DNA from: an uncultured Eggerthellaceae bacterium | GTDB taxonomy: Bacteria; Actinomycetota; Coriobacteriia; Coriobacteriales; Eggerthellaceae | Length of the DNA stretch: 64,000 nucleotides | Direction of reading: 5' to 3' | NCBI GenBank assembly: GCA_910588095.1 | Contig: CAJUQH010000001.1 | Location: 124,001 to 188,000, forward strand | Part shown: piece after piece, positions 8,241 to 16,262 of the stretch | How positions within the stretch are numbered: the first letter of the stretch is position 1 | Layout: the number at the start of each line of letters is the position of its first letter | Made by a program: the position numbers and the translations under genes | Notes under the pieces: model-generated | What the model was told of the DNA's origin: nothing | Databases searched by the model: none | The model's input: only the letters and a program-made list of their open reading frames with translations

Positions 8241-10220
8241 CTAGCGGTGGGCGCGGTACTTCCGCACGAGCACGACCAACGCTGCGATGGCGGCGGCCAG
8301 CAGCAGTCCCAGCAGGACGAGCCCCCACAAGGGGAAGTCCAGCGCAGATTGGCTGCGCACGGCGTTCTCCTCGTCGGCGAGGGCCTGGTCGTGCTCGTCG
8401 GCAGCGCTGCGGCCCTCTGCGAACTCATCGGCTAGCGCAAGGGAGTTCCCGCCGTCTGCGGCTTCCCCAGCGCTCGCAGTCGTGCTGCTGTTGGCAGTGG
8501 AAGGGCCCTGCTCGCTGCTCGCCCGGGGCGGCGCTATGAAGCCGCCGGTGGCACCCGAGCTCGCACCGCCACCTGCGCCAGAGCCGCCGCTCGAGCCGCT
8601 GTCTGCCCCATCAGGGGTGCTCGGCCTTCCCGAGCCGTCCGTGCCATCGGGGTCTTTTGCGGGTTCGGTGGGCAGCGCGTCGGTGTTGTCGCGCATGGTC
8701 ACCGGGTTGCCGTTGGCATAGACGTACTGGGCCTTGTCGCTGCCAGTCATGGCATCGAGGGGCGTGGTCGATATGTTGTCGGTGACGATGAGCTCGTCTT
8801 TGGGCACCGAGCCGATGGGCGTGGTGTAGGTTTGGAAGTCGCCCACGACGCCGGCCACGAAGGTGCTGGCCGTCAGCGTGGCGGCCATGTTGGTGTTGTG
8901 GGTTACCGTGGCTGCGTTGAACACGCACCCGGCTATGCCGGCCGTCCCGGTGCCGCCCTTTATGGCAGCGGTGTTGATGTTCTGGGACACGCTCACCTCG
9001 CCGGAGCGCGCGTAGTCGGTCGCTTGGCCGTTGTAGCGCACCCAGCCCACGATGCCGCCGGTGCCGTACCCGGTGCCAGAGGTGTTGGCGATGGCGCCAT
9101 GGTTGACGCAGCCGCTTATCTGCCCATAGTTCTGCTGCTCGCCAACGATGCCGCCCACGCTGAAGTTGTTGCTGGTCACGGTGGCGGTCTCGGTATTGGT
9201 GCAGTCCTGCACGCTTGCGGCGCTCAGCCCGACGATGCCGCCGGCAACGCCTCGGCCGTTGATGGCGGCCGTGTTGGTGCAGTGGGCGATGCTCATCTGC
9301 TCGCCTAGCGTGGTGTAGTAGGCCGCGCCCACGATGCCACCCACGTTGGCCCCGCCGGCAGCGGTCACGACCGCATGGTTCGTGCAATGCTCGATGGTGC
9401 CGTTCAGCGTCAGGCGCCCGACCACGCCGCCGCACCCGCGCGCGGCGGTCACCTGGCCGTTCACGGTCACGTTCTCTACCAATCCGCCCTCGGTGAGCAG
9501 GCCCACGGCCGCCCCGACGCACTGGTTGGCAGTCGCGTCCATGGCGACTTGCTGCAGCACGAGGTCTTGCACGGTGCCGCCTGCCACCACGCCGAACAGC
9601 CCGAGCGCCTGGTCGGCGTCGAAGGTGCCCGACAGGGTCAGGCCTGCGATGGTGGCCCCGCCGCCGTCGAACACGCCCTGGAAGCTCGTGCCGGTGAAGC
9701 CGCTGCCGTTGCGCGTGCCGGCTCCGATGGGCGTCCACTGGCTTCCGCTCAGGTCGTAGGTGAACGCGGTGAGCTTGACCGTCTCGCCCGCGAAGGTCGA
9801 GCCGTTGTTCACGGCGTCGCGGAAGGCGAGCAGCTGCGCGACGTCGGCTATCTGGTAGGGGTCGGCTGCGGTGCCGGTGCCCCCGGCGAAGATGCTCGGG
9901 TCAGCCTCGCTGCCGCCGAGCGCCACGGTGGCGGTGCGGTGCGGCGGCGCGTCTGGGGGAGTTGCAGCCGTTGGCTCTGCGGTGGATGCCGCCGAAGCCG
10001 GCTCTGTTGCTATCGAGCCCGCGCTTGGCGCGGATGTCAGGTCCTCTGCTTGGGCTGCGTCGGCATTCACGGCGTTGCCGTCGACGATGGCGGCGCCCCA
10101 CGCCGGGCCGGGCACGCTCAGGAAAGCAGCCAGCATCAGCGTCAACAGGCCATGGCCTGCGATGGATGCGGGGCTGTGGGCCCTGCCCGCTGCGGGAGAT
10201 ATGGTTCCGTGCCTTCTCAT
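8241..10220 (-). CDS. Secreted, membrane-anchored GLUG-repeat surface protein
   Basis: The 659-aa product has a signal peptide (about 1-43, ending AWG-A), a Thr/Ala/Pro-rich stretch, and then a FAGGTGTAADPYQIADVAQLL opening typical of GLUG-containing adhesins, here cited as GGTGTAADPYQIADVAQL. From about 180 to 480 run repeated GGIVG...I..C.N.A.I units (for example GGIVGLSAASVQDCTN and GGIVGEQQNYGQISGCVN). These form a beta-solenoid in related proteins. A Gly/Ser-rich linker, one hydrophobic helix (about 631-652) and a basic tail RKYRAHR anchor it; no LPXTG motif is present. It is likely an adhesin or a protease-type surface protein. The XRE/DUF4097 gene follows in the same direction about 225 bp downstream. 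Confidence 0.85.
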   Translation of the reverse strand: MRRHGTISPAAGRAHSPASIAGHGLLTLMLAAFLSVPGPAWGAAIVDGNAVNADAAQAEDLTSAPSAGSIATEPASAASTAEPTAATPPDAPPHRTATVALGGSEADPSIFAGGTGTAADPYQIADVAQLLAFRDAVNNGSTFAGETVKLTAFTYDLSGSQWTPIGAGTRNGSGFTGTSFQGVFDGGGATIAGLTLSGTFDADQALGLFGVVAGGTVQDLVLQQVAMDATANQCVGAAVGLLTEGGLVENVTVNGQVTAARGCGGVVGRLTLNGTIEHCTNHAVVTAAGGANVGGIVGAAYYTTLGEQMSIAHCTNTAAINGRGVAGGIVGLSAASVQDCTNTETATVTSNNFSVGGIVGEQQNYGQISGCVNHGAIANTSGTGYGTGGIVGWVRYNGQATDYARSGEVSVSQNINTAAIKGGTGTAGIAGCVFNAATVTHNTNMAATLTASTFVAGVVGDFQTYTTPIGSVPKDELIVTDNISTTPLDAMTGSDKAQYVYANGNPVTMRDNTDALPTEPAKDPDGTDGSGRPSTPDGADSGSSGGSGAGGGASSGATGGFIAPPRASSEQGPSTANSSTTASAGEAADGGNSLALADEFAEGRSAADEHDQALADEENAVRSQSALDFPLWGLVLLGLLLAAAIAALVVLVRKYRAHR

Positions 10221-10372
10221 GGTGATCCCCCTAGCTTCGGGAACGGCGTGCGCTTGACAGCGGCGCGCGCCATGTTGCCACCATCGAACCTACCAGCTGC
10301 GGCGCGGGTTCGGCGGCTGCGCGGGCCGCCTGTCAATGGCGGGTGCGGAAAGCGTTGCATCCCGGTAACCCC

Positions 10373-10401
10373 TTGCCACGGAAAGGGGGTGGCAGTATAA
10401 T
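10373..10401 (+). promoter_or_regulatory. Near-consensus sigma-70-type promoter of the tRNA-Ser genes
   Basis: TTGCCA (10373-10378), a 17-bp spacer and TATAAT (10396-10401) lie about 43 bp before the first tRNA-Ser gene. Confidence 0.85.
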
Positions 10402-10443
10402 TTCTAGTTGCTGTTTCCAGCGGCGATTAGCTCTTTTGAACGC

Positions 10444-10535
10444 GGAGAGGTGTCCGAGCTGGCCGAAGGAGCACGATTGGAAATCGTGTATGCGCCAAAA
10501 GCGTATCCGGGGTTCGAATCCCCGCCTCTCCGCCA
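10444..10535 (+). tRNA. tRNA-Ser (anticodon GGA)
   Basis: A class-II tRNA of 92 nt including encoded CCA. The acceptor stem GGAGAGG pairs with CCTCTCC, discriminator base G, the anticodon loop TTGGAAA gives GGA, and the long variable arm (TATGCGCC...GCGTA) is typical of serine tRNA. The T arm GGGGTTCGAATCCCC is canonical. Confidence 0.95.
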
Positions 10536-10619
10536 CAAAAGAAAGCCGCAACAGCCCCATGGCCGCTTCCCCGCCACATGGCAAGCTACCACGGAAGCTC
10601 TCAAGGCCATATCGCGTAC

Positions 10620-10712
10620 GGAGGGGTGGCAGAGCGGTTGAATGCGGCGGTCTCGAAAACCGTTTCACCGATAACCTCGGTGACCAGGGTTCGAATCCCT
10701 GCCCCTCCGCCA
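10620..10712 (+). tRNA. tRNA-Ser (anticodon CGA)
   Basis: A class-II tRNA of 93 nt including encoded CCA. The acceptor GGAGGGG pairs with CCCCTCC, the anticodon loop CTCGAAA gives CGA, the extended variable arm reads CACCGATAACCTCGGTG, and the T arm is AGGGTTCGAATCCCT. It lies 84 bp after the first tRNA-Ser and is followed by CTTTTT, so the pair is probably cotranscribed. Confidence 0.95.
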
Positions 10713-10909
10713 GCTTTTTCCCAACGAGCCGGTGAATCCCATTGCGCCGTCGCCCGCGGTCGTGCCGCTGTTCGCGACTGCGTCGTCCGCGCCCTTGACC
10801 TTACCAGTGCCCGCGCCCTCACCCTTGCCCATGCAAGCAGCCTTCAAGAGCGCGACCTGTTACGCATCATGGCCTTGCCCCATCCCCCAGCGAACGCGGC
10901 GGTGGCGCT

Positions 10910-13168
10910 GTGATGGCGCCCGCCCACGAAGCCCCTCAGCGCGACACGGCTCCGCAGCCACAGCCCCCGAAGAAAGGCGTGCGCTACATCCCGGCGCTCG
11001 ACGGACTGCGCGCGGTGGCGGTGCTGGCCGTCATCGCCTACCACCTGGGAGTGCCTGGGCTCAGCGGCGGCTTGATGGGCGTCACGGTTTTCTTCGTCAT
11101 ATCGGGCTACATCGTGACCAAGATCTTGCTGGTCGAGTTCTCACGCACGGGGCGCATCGGCTTCAAAGACTTCTACATACGTCGCGCGAAGCGCCTGCTG
11201 CCTGCCATCGTGCTGGTCATCGCTGCCACGGGCACGCTGTGCACCCTGTTCAACCATGTGTTGCTCACCAAGATGCGGCCCGAGGTGCTGCCTTCGCTGC
11301 TCTTCGTGAACAACTGGTGGCAGATATTCAACGACGCCTCGTACTTCGAGAACATCGGCCTGCCCTCGCCATTGACCCATTTCTGGTCGCTCGCCATCGA
11401 GGAGCAGTTCTACCTAGTGCTACCGCTCACGCTGCTGTGCGTGCTCAAGTTCGGCGGCCGGTTGGGGCGCCGCCGCAACCTGGCGGTCATGATGCTGGTG
11501 CTGGCCGGCATATCCGCCGTGGAAATGGTGCTGCTGTTCGACCCGACCCAAGACCCCACGCGCGTGTACTACGGCACCGACACCCGCGCGTTCTCGCTGC
11601 TCATAGGCGCGTTCGTGGCGGTCATCACCACGGGGAGCCGCCGCAGGCTGCCGCGCGGGCAGCGCGAGGGGCTGGCCGTGGCGGGCGCGGTGGGCGTGCT
11701 GCTGTGCCTTTCGCTCATGGCTGGCGATGCCCCGTTCACGTACCAGGGCGGCATGGTGCTGTGCTCGGCCCTGACGGCCATGCTCATCTACGGCACGCTG
11801 TGGAAGGACTCCGGGCTGGTGGCGAAGGCTCTCTCGGCCAGGCCCCTCATCTGGGTGGGGAAGCGCTCCTACGGCCTGTACCTCTGGCATTACCCGCTGG
11901 TGCTGCTGTTCACGCCGGCGAATGGACCCGACAGCACCACCTGGCTGCTCATGGCGGCGGCGTTGGCGTGCACGTTCGCGTGCGCCGCGCTGTCGTACCG
12001 CTTCGTGGAGAACCCGATACGCTATGGCATCGCCAAGCAGAAGGAAGCTCAGGCCCATGAGCCGGCCGCGGGCGCGAGGCAGGGGCAGGCTCAGGCTCAG
12101 GCTCAAGGCCAGCTTCAGCCGCAGGCCCACGAGCTGCAACCGGAGCCGCCGGCTGCGCGCCCCGGCGATTCCGGCGAGCTGCCCGTTGTGCGCGGGCTGT
12201 TCGACCCCGACCTGTGGCCTGCCGATGCCACCGGCAGCATGCCGGCAGTGGCGGCGGCCATGGTGGGCGGCTCGGCTGCCCATGTCGAAGCGCCCGCGCC
12301 GGCGCCTGCCCCGGCGGTAGCCGCGCCGGACGCACCTGCGCCGCAAGCCCCCACGGCGGAATCGGCCCCGCGCCCTTCGGCCCATGCGCACGCCCGCGCC
12401 CGTGCCAAGCGCCGCCGCAGCCTGCCGCTGCAGCCGGCGGCTGCCACCCTCGTGGCGGTGCTGGTGGCGGTGTCTACCGGGGGCTTCCTCTTTGCGGGCG
12501 ACGCATCGGCGTTAAGCGACGACGGCGCGGCGGTCATCCTGCGCGGCTCGCTGGCCGGCGAGCCCCTTGCCGGCGACGTGGCCCTGGCTTCTGGCGACCA
12601 AGAGGTGCAGGTGCTCGGAGCGGTCGACGAAGCCCCCGAGGAGAAGCCCGTCTACGACGTGCTCATGATCGGCGACTCGGTTTCGCTGCGCACGGTGCCC
12701 TACTTCGAGGAGCGGTTCCCGCTAGGCCACATCGACGCGGCCAAGAGCCGCCGGATAGGCGAAGGCATTGCCGTGTACCAGCAATACGAGGACGACGGCC
12801 AGGTGGGCGACACGGTGGTGTTCGCGCTGGGCACGAACGGCCGCCTGACCGAGGAGTCGCTGCGCGAGCTGGTCGAGGCGGTGGGCCCCGACCGCCAGAT
12901 ATACTTCGTCACCGTGCGCAGCAGCGACTACGACCTCGCCAACGCGAACAATGCAGCCCTTAACCAGGCGCGTGACGCCTACGACAACGTGCACCTGATA
13001 GACTGGAACGCGTTGAGCGCCGACCACGGGGACTACTTCGATGGCGACGGCATACACCTCACCGACAGCGCTGCCCACATCTACGTGCGCTTCATCGCAG
13101 ATGTGCTCCAGTACCCTTCGGCTGAGGAAGTGCTGGCCCAGGCGGCGCAGACCGAGGACGCGGCTTGA
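10910..13168 (+). CDS. OatA-like O-acyltransferase: acyltransferase-3 membrane domain plus SGNH domain
   Basis: The 752-aa protein begins YIPALDGLRAVAVLAVIAYH, the acyltransferase-3 signature with its catalytic His, and has about ten helices to residue 385 (FFVISGYIVTKILL, FIRRAKRLLPA-like YIRRAKRLLPA). A long Ala/Pro/Gln-rich linker (about 385-510, including GQAQAQAQGQLQPQ) leads to a further helix (about 512-532). A C-terminal SGNH hydrolase-like domain follows, with MIGDSVSLR near 585, the GTNG block and DGIHLTD near 712. This plan matches OatA, which moves acetyl groups across the membrane onto peptidoglycan or cell-wall glycans. GTG 10910 and ATG 10913 are both possible starts; no strong ribosome site is visible. 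Confidence 0.88.
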   Translation: MMAPAHEAPQRDTAPQPQPPKKGVRYIPALDGLRAVAVLAVIAYHLGVPGLSGGLMGVTVFFVISGYIVTKILLVEFSRTGRIGFKDFYIRRAKRLLPAIVLVIAATGTLCTLFNHVLLTKMRPEVLPSLLFVNNWWQIFNDASYFENIGLPSPLTHFWSLAIEEQFYLVLPLTLLCVLKFGGRLGRRRNLAVMMLVLAGISAVEMVLLFDPTQDPTRVYYGTDTRAFSLLIGAFVAVITTGSRRRLPRGQREGLAVAGAVGVLLCLSLMAGDAPFTYQGGMVLCSALTAMLIYGTLWKDSGLVAKALSARPLIWVGKRSYGLYLWHYPLVLLFTPANGPDSTTWLLMAAALACTFACAALSYRFVENPIRYGIAKQKEAQAHEPAAGARQGQAQAQAQGQLQPQAHELQPEPPAARPGDSGELPVVRGLFDPDLWPADATGSMPAVAAAMVGGSAAHVEAPAPAPAPAVAAPDAPAPQAPTAESAPRPSAHAHARARAKRRRSLPLQPAAATLVAVLVAVSTGGFLFAGDASALSDDGAAVILRGSLAGEPLAGDVALASGDQEVQVLGAVDEAPEEKPVYDVLMIGDSVSLRTVPYFEERFPLGHIDAAKSRRIGEGIAVYQQYEDDGQVGDTVVFALGTNGRLTEESLRELVEAVGPDRQIYFVTVRSSDYDLANANNAALNQARDAYDNVHLIDWNALSADHGDYFDGDGIHLTDSAAHIYVRFIADVLQYPSAEEVLAQAAQTEDAA

Positions 13169-13248
13169 GGGCTGCCTCCTTGGGGTGGCGGGCGCCAGGC
13201 TGGCACCGCAGGCCCCGTTGACACGGAACGACTGAGAGGACGATACCC

Positions 13249-13782
13249 ATGGCCGACCGCACTGTTGAGATAACCAGCACCGAAGTGCCCGAGATGCCCG
13301 AGATCCTGGAGAAGGTGCTGCTGTTCGCCCTGACCGAGGCCAAGGAAAAGGCAGTGGCCGGCCAGGACGTCATCCCCTTCACGGCGCTGGTGGTGAAGGA
13401 CAACCTGTTCCTGGAGACGCACCCCGGCGAGACGGCCGAGGAGTGCTTCGCGTTCGCCCAGCATACGGTGCAGGGCGCCCGCGGGGCCGAGGCCTACGCG
13501 CTGTGCTATGACGGCTACATCGACACCGACGACGGCATGAAGGACGCGCTCATCGCCGAAGGCGGCGTGCCCGGTGCCGACAAGGGCCACGCCATCAGCT
13601 TCCTGTACACCGAAGGCGACGACGGCTTGAGCTTCGAGGAGGAGCCTGCCTATGTGGGCGAGGCGCCCAACTTCATGATCGCGCTGAAGGATGCCTCGGA
13701 ATACGGCGACGATGAGATCGACGACCGCTACCTCGACGACGAGGACGCGGAAGCCGCCGGGGAGCCTGCGGACGAGGCTTAA
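13249..13782 (+). CDS. Acidic conserved hypothetical protein
   Basis: The 177-aa product is soluble, has no signal peptide, and ends in an Asp/Glu-rich tail (DDEIDDRYLDDEDAEAAGE). Residues 15-150 look like a compact alpha/beta domain (VLLFALTEAKEKAVAGQDVIPFTALVVKD) but I do not recognise a family. GAGAGGACGATACCC precedes ATG 13249 with good spacing. It stands alone, 80 bp after the acyltransferase, and is followed by a terminator at 13858-13884. Confidence 0.75.
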   Translation: MADRTVEITSTEVPEMPEILEKVLLFALTEAKEKAVAGQDVIPFTALVVKDNLFLETHPGETAEECFAFAQHTVQGARGAEAYALCYDGYIDTDDGMKDALIAEGGVPGADKGHAISFLYTEGDDGLSFEEEPAYVGEAPNFMIALKDASEYGDDEIDDRYLDDEDAEAAGEPADEA

Positions 13783-13857
13783 GCGCGGCTCCGCCGCAGT
13801 CTGCGGCACGGGAAGCGGCAAGCGGCCGCTGCTCGCCTTACCTATATATATGATGCG

Positions 13858-13884
13858 AGGGCGCTCCGGCAGGGGCGCCCTTTC
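13858..13884 (+). terminator. Rho-independent terminator
   Basis: AGGGCGC (13858-13864) pairs with GCGCCCT (13875-13881), followed by TTTCGTTG. It ends the acidic hypothetical gene. Confidence 0.7.
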
Positions 13885-13925
13885 GTTGCGTAGCGTGCGG
13901 CTGGGCGGGTCGAAGGGGCAAGCTG

Positions 13926-14183
13926 CCGGCGGCAGCCCGACAGGGAACAGGCAAATTGCCCGGCAACCCGACGGCCCGTTGCCCGGCAAAGGCCAGCGCC
14001 GCCCGTCGGCAAAGCGCAGCGGGCACGCCGGTGCGTCAGGCGGCGTCGCACCGCTTGGCAGCTGGCCTGCCTGCTGGCCAAGGCATGGCGCTTCCAGCGA
14101 TCCATGGCGGGTGCGGCATCGGCGATTCGCAGCGCGATTTGCCAGGTCTGTGTCGCTTTTTCGCGCCATGGCATCGCTATAGT
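13926..14183 (+). repeat. Array A: degenerate 11-bp palindromes at ~11.4-bp spacing, ending in a conserved promoter-like block
   Basis: CCGG-like cores start at 13926, 13937 (CCGA), 13949 (CAGG), 13960, 13971 (ACGG), 13983 and 13993 (CCAG), then continue more weakly to CCAGG at 14142. The clearest units are TTGCCCGGCAA and TTGCCCGGCAAA, an 11-bp palindrome around one central base. The array ends in TTTGCCAGGTCTGTGTCG (14138-14155), and TATAGT (14178-14183) sits 37 bases after the GCCAGG start. The same arrangement recurs at 28138-28327. The stretch has no convincing gene; rpsF starts at 14415. Confidence 0.65.
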
Positions 14184-14329
14184 GGTTCCCATGGAAAGCG
14201 AGCCCCGTATGCGTCGCCCGGCTCTGGCCCCGCAGCGCATACGGCTCGGCGCCGCTTCCGCGGACAGCGTGGAGCATCGGTGGACTGTGTGCTCTGCTTG
14301 GAAGTTCTCGCGCTCACGCGGGAACCTTC

Positions 14330-14338
14330 TGCTAGAAT
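14330..14338 (+). promoter_or_regulatory. Extended -10 promoter for rpsF-ssb-rpsR-rplI
   Basis: TGCTAGAAT (14330-14338) is an extended -10 element (TGn-TAGAAT) with no clear -35 box. It lies 77 bp before rpsF and after array A. Confidence 0.55.
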
Positions 14339-14414
14339 AGGAACGCTATTCCTGCCCTGGGCGATACGCCTTCATGCATGACCCAGGGCCGTACAGTCCA
14401 AAGGAGGTGAGCTC

Positions 14415-14708
14415 ATGAAGGCTTATGAACTGCTGTTCTTTGTCGCTCCGACGATCGACGATGAGACGCGCGCAGGTGTTATGAAGCGCATCGACACGGC
14501 TATCGCGGAAGGCAACGGCAAGGTCGACAACGTTGACGAGTGGGGCAAGCGCAAGCTGGCTTACGAGATCAACGGTCTGGCTGACGGTGATTACACCCTC
14601 ATCGATTTCCACACTGATCCGCAAAGCATTGCCGAACTCGATCGTATCCTGCGCATCACTGACGCGGTGCAGCGCCATATGATCACGGCCCGTCCTGACC
14701 GAGACTAG
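14415..14708 (+). CDS. rpsF: 30S ribosomal protein S6
   Basis: The 97-aa protein begins MKAYELLFFVAPTIDDETRAG and carries WGKRKLAYEINGLADGDYTL, both standard for S6, which binds the central domain of 16S rRNA together with S18. The ribosome site AAAGGAGGTGAGCTC is nearly ideal. The order rpsF-ssb-rpsR-rplI is the classic bacterial operon, and S6 and S18 are often autoregulated through their leader mRNA. Confidence 0.97.
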   Translation: MKAYELLFFVAPTIDDETRAGVMKRIDTAIAEGNGKVDNVDEWGKRKLAYEINGLADGDYTLIDFHTDPQSIAELDRILRITDAVQRHMITARPDRD

Positions 14709-14766
14709 TGTGAGCCGAAGGCACGGCCTGGCCGGCGCCTTCAACCGATGAGAGAAGAGGAAGAAC

Positions 14767-15228
14767 ATGAGCATCAATCGAGCAACCATCAGCGGCAACC
14801 TCACCCGCGATGCGGAGCTTCGCAGCACCGCCAGCGGCATGCCGGTCTTGAGCTTCTCGGTGGCCGTGAACGACCGCCGCAAGAACAACCAGACCGGTGA
14901 GTGGGAGGACGTGCCCAACTTCATCGACTGCACCATGTTCGGAACCCGCGCCCAGAGCCTGTCGCAGTACCTCACCAAGGGCACCAAGGTGGCTGTGGAG
15001 GGCAAGCTGCGCTGGAGCCAGTGGGAGCGCGATGGCCAGAAGCGGTCGAAGATCGAGATCATCGTCGACACCCTGGACTTCATGTCGACCCGCAACAGCG
15101 GCGGCGACTACGGCGCTTCCAACTACGGTGGCGGCAACGCGGCTCCGGCGAGCAACAGCGCGCCGGCTTACAGCGCCCCCGCAGTGGACACTTCCTCGTC
15201 GGTCTACGATGACGACATTCCGTTCTAG
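14767..15228 (+). CDS. ssb: Single-stranded DNA-binding protein
   Basis: The 153-aa protein has an N-terminal OB fold (about 1-110: INRATISGNLTRDAELRSTA, FIDCTMFGTRAQSL, KVAVEGKLRWSQWE), a Gly/Asn/Ala/Ser-rich linker (115-140) and the acidic tip DDDIPF, the conserved tail that recruits replication and repair partners. It lies between rpsF and rpsR, 58 bp after S6, as in most bacteria. Confidence 0.97.
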   Translation: MSINRATISGNLTRDAELRSTASGMPVLSFSVAVNDRRKNNQTGEWEDVPNFIDCTMFGTRAQSLSQYLTKGTKVAVEGKLRWSQWERDGQKRSKIEIIVDTLDFMSTRNSGGDYGASNYGGGNAAPASNSAPAYSAPAVDTSSSVYDDDIPF

Positions 15229-15246
15229 ACGAAACAGAGGTTAACA

Positions 15247-15510
15247 ATGGCAGATTATGCTAAGCAGCCTCGTCGTAAGCATTGCCAGTTCTGCAAGGAC
15301 GACGTGGAGTTTGTCGATTACAAAGACACTCAGCTGCTGCGTAAATTCGTAACTGACCGTGGCAAGATAAAGCCGCGCCGCGTGACCGGCGCGTGCTGCC
15401 AGCACCAGCGCGACATCGCCAACGCCGTGAAGCGCGCCCGCACCATGGCTCTCATGCCGTACGCGGTGCCCGCTGTGAGCGGCCGTGGCGACCGCCGCAA
15501 CCGCGGTTAA
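15247..15510 (+). CDS. rpsR: 30S ribosomal protein S18 (zinc-binding form)
   Basis: The 87-aa protein shows KHCQFC, the core DYKDTQLLRKFVTDRGKIKPR and RVTGACCQHQRDIANAVKRAR. The CxxC pair and the CC near the middle are the cysteines of the zinc-binding S18 type; organisms often keep a second cysteine-free copy elsewhere for zinc shortage. It starts 18 bp after ssb. Confidence 0.97.
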   Translation: MADYAKQPRRKHCQFCKDDVEFVDYKDTQLLRKFVTDRGKIKPRRVTGACCQHQRDIANAVKRARTMALMPYAVPAVSGRGDRRNRG

Positions 15511-15522
15511 GGAGGAACCATC

Positions 15523-16128
15523 ATGATGAAGGTCATTCTCCTTAAGGAGCTGCGCGGCAAGGGCGGCGAAGGCGACGTCATCAGCGTCAACGACGGCTTC
15601 GCCAACAACTTCCTGCTGCGCCAGGGCTACGCCATCAAGGCGACCAAGGGCAACCTGAAGCAGCTGGAGGAGCGTCGCCACAACATCGCCAAGCGCGAGG
15701 AGGCCCGCGTGGCCGACGCGAACGCCATCGCCAGCAAGCTCAACGACGCCACGGTGAAGATCGTGGCCCAGGTGGGCGAGGAAGGCCAGCTGTTCGGCTC
15801 TGTGGGCACGGTGCAGATCGCCGAGGCCATCCAGGAGCAGCTGGGCGTCGAGGTGGATCGCCGCCGCATCGAGCTGGGCAAGCCCATCAAGCAGGTGGGC
15901 ACCTACCCGGTGGCAGTTTCCATCTACCGTGAGATCAAGGGCACGGTGAGCGTCAACGTCGACGGCGAGTTCGTCGGCGATGCCGAGATGGACTCCGAGT
16001 CGGTGGAGACCGTCGAGGAAGTGGCGGCCGACATCGAGGCAGCCGACGAGGCTGTGGAAGCCGCTGGCGAAGCTGAGGCTGCTGCCGAGGCCGCTGTGGC
16101 TGCCGACGCCGAAGCCGAGCAGGCTTAG
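15523..16128 (+). CDS. rplI: 50S ribosomal protein L9 with acidic alanine-rich tail
   Basis: MKVILLKELRGKGGEGDVISV and NFLLRQGYAIKAT are the L9 N-terminal domain, followed by the long connecting helix and the C-terminal domain (about 80-150; LFGSVGTVQIAEAI, RRIELGKPIKQVGTYPV). Typical L9 stops near residue 150. Here about 50 more residues rich in Ala and Glu follow (VAADIEAADEAVEAAGEAEA). GGAGG lies upstream; the two adjacent ATGs at 15523 and 15526 are equivalent choices, the second giving the usual MKV start. Confidence 0.96.
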   Translation: MMKVILLKELRGKGGEGDVISVNDGFANNFLLRQGYAIKATKGNLKQLEERRHNIAKREEARVADANAIASKLNDATVKIVAQVGEEGQLFGSVGTVQIAEAIQEQLGVEVDRRRIELGKPIKQVGTYPVAVSIYREIKGTVSVNVDGEFVGDAEMDSESVETVEEVAADIEAADEAVEAAGEAEAAAEAAVAADAEAEQA

Positions 16129-16176
16129 AGCAAGCATTTCCGAACCGGGTGCGCGCACCTGGTCGGTTCAAGGGGG

Positions 16177-16210
16177 AGCTCCTCGCATCTGCGGGGAGCT
16201 TTTCCTTTTC
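16177..16210 (+). terminator. Terminator of the rpsF-rplI operon
   Basis: AGCTCCTCGCA (16177-16187) pairs with TGCGGGGAGCT (16190-16200) with one G-T, followed by TTTCCTTTTC. Confidence 0.85.
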
Positions 16211-16262
16211 TGGTGAGGTACTATGTAACCCTGACAACCCGAGACGAAACGAGGGGCCCGCC

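Noticed and set aside
10221..10372. Possible gene between the GLUG protein and tRNA-Ser
   Set aside because: No frame with a ribosome site or recognisable protein; it is most likely just promoter and spacer.
14191..14340. Short ORF (about 50 codons) after array A
   Set aside because: No ribosome site, no domain, and it runs into the rpsF promoter.
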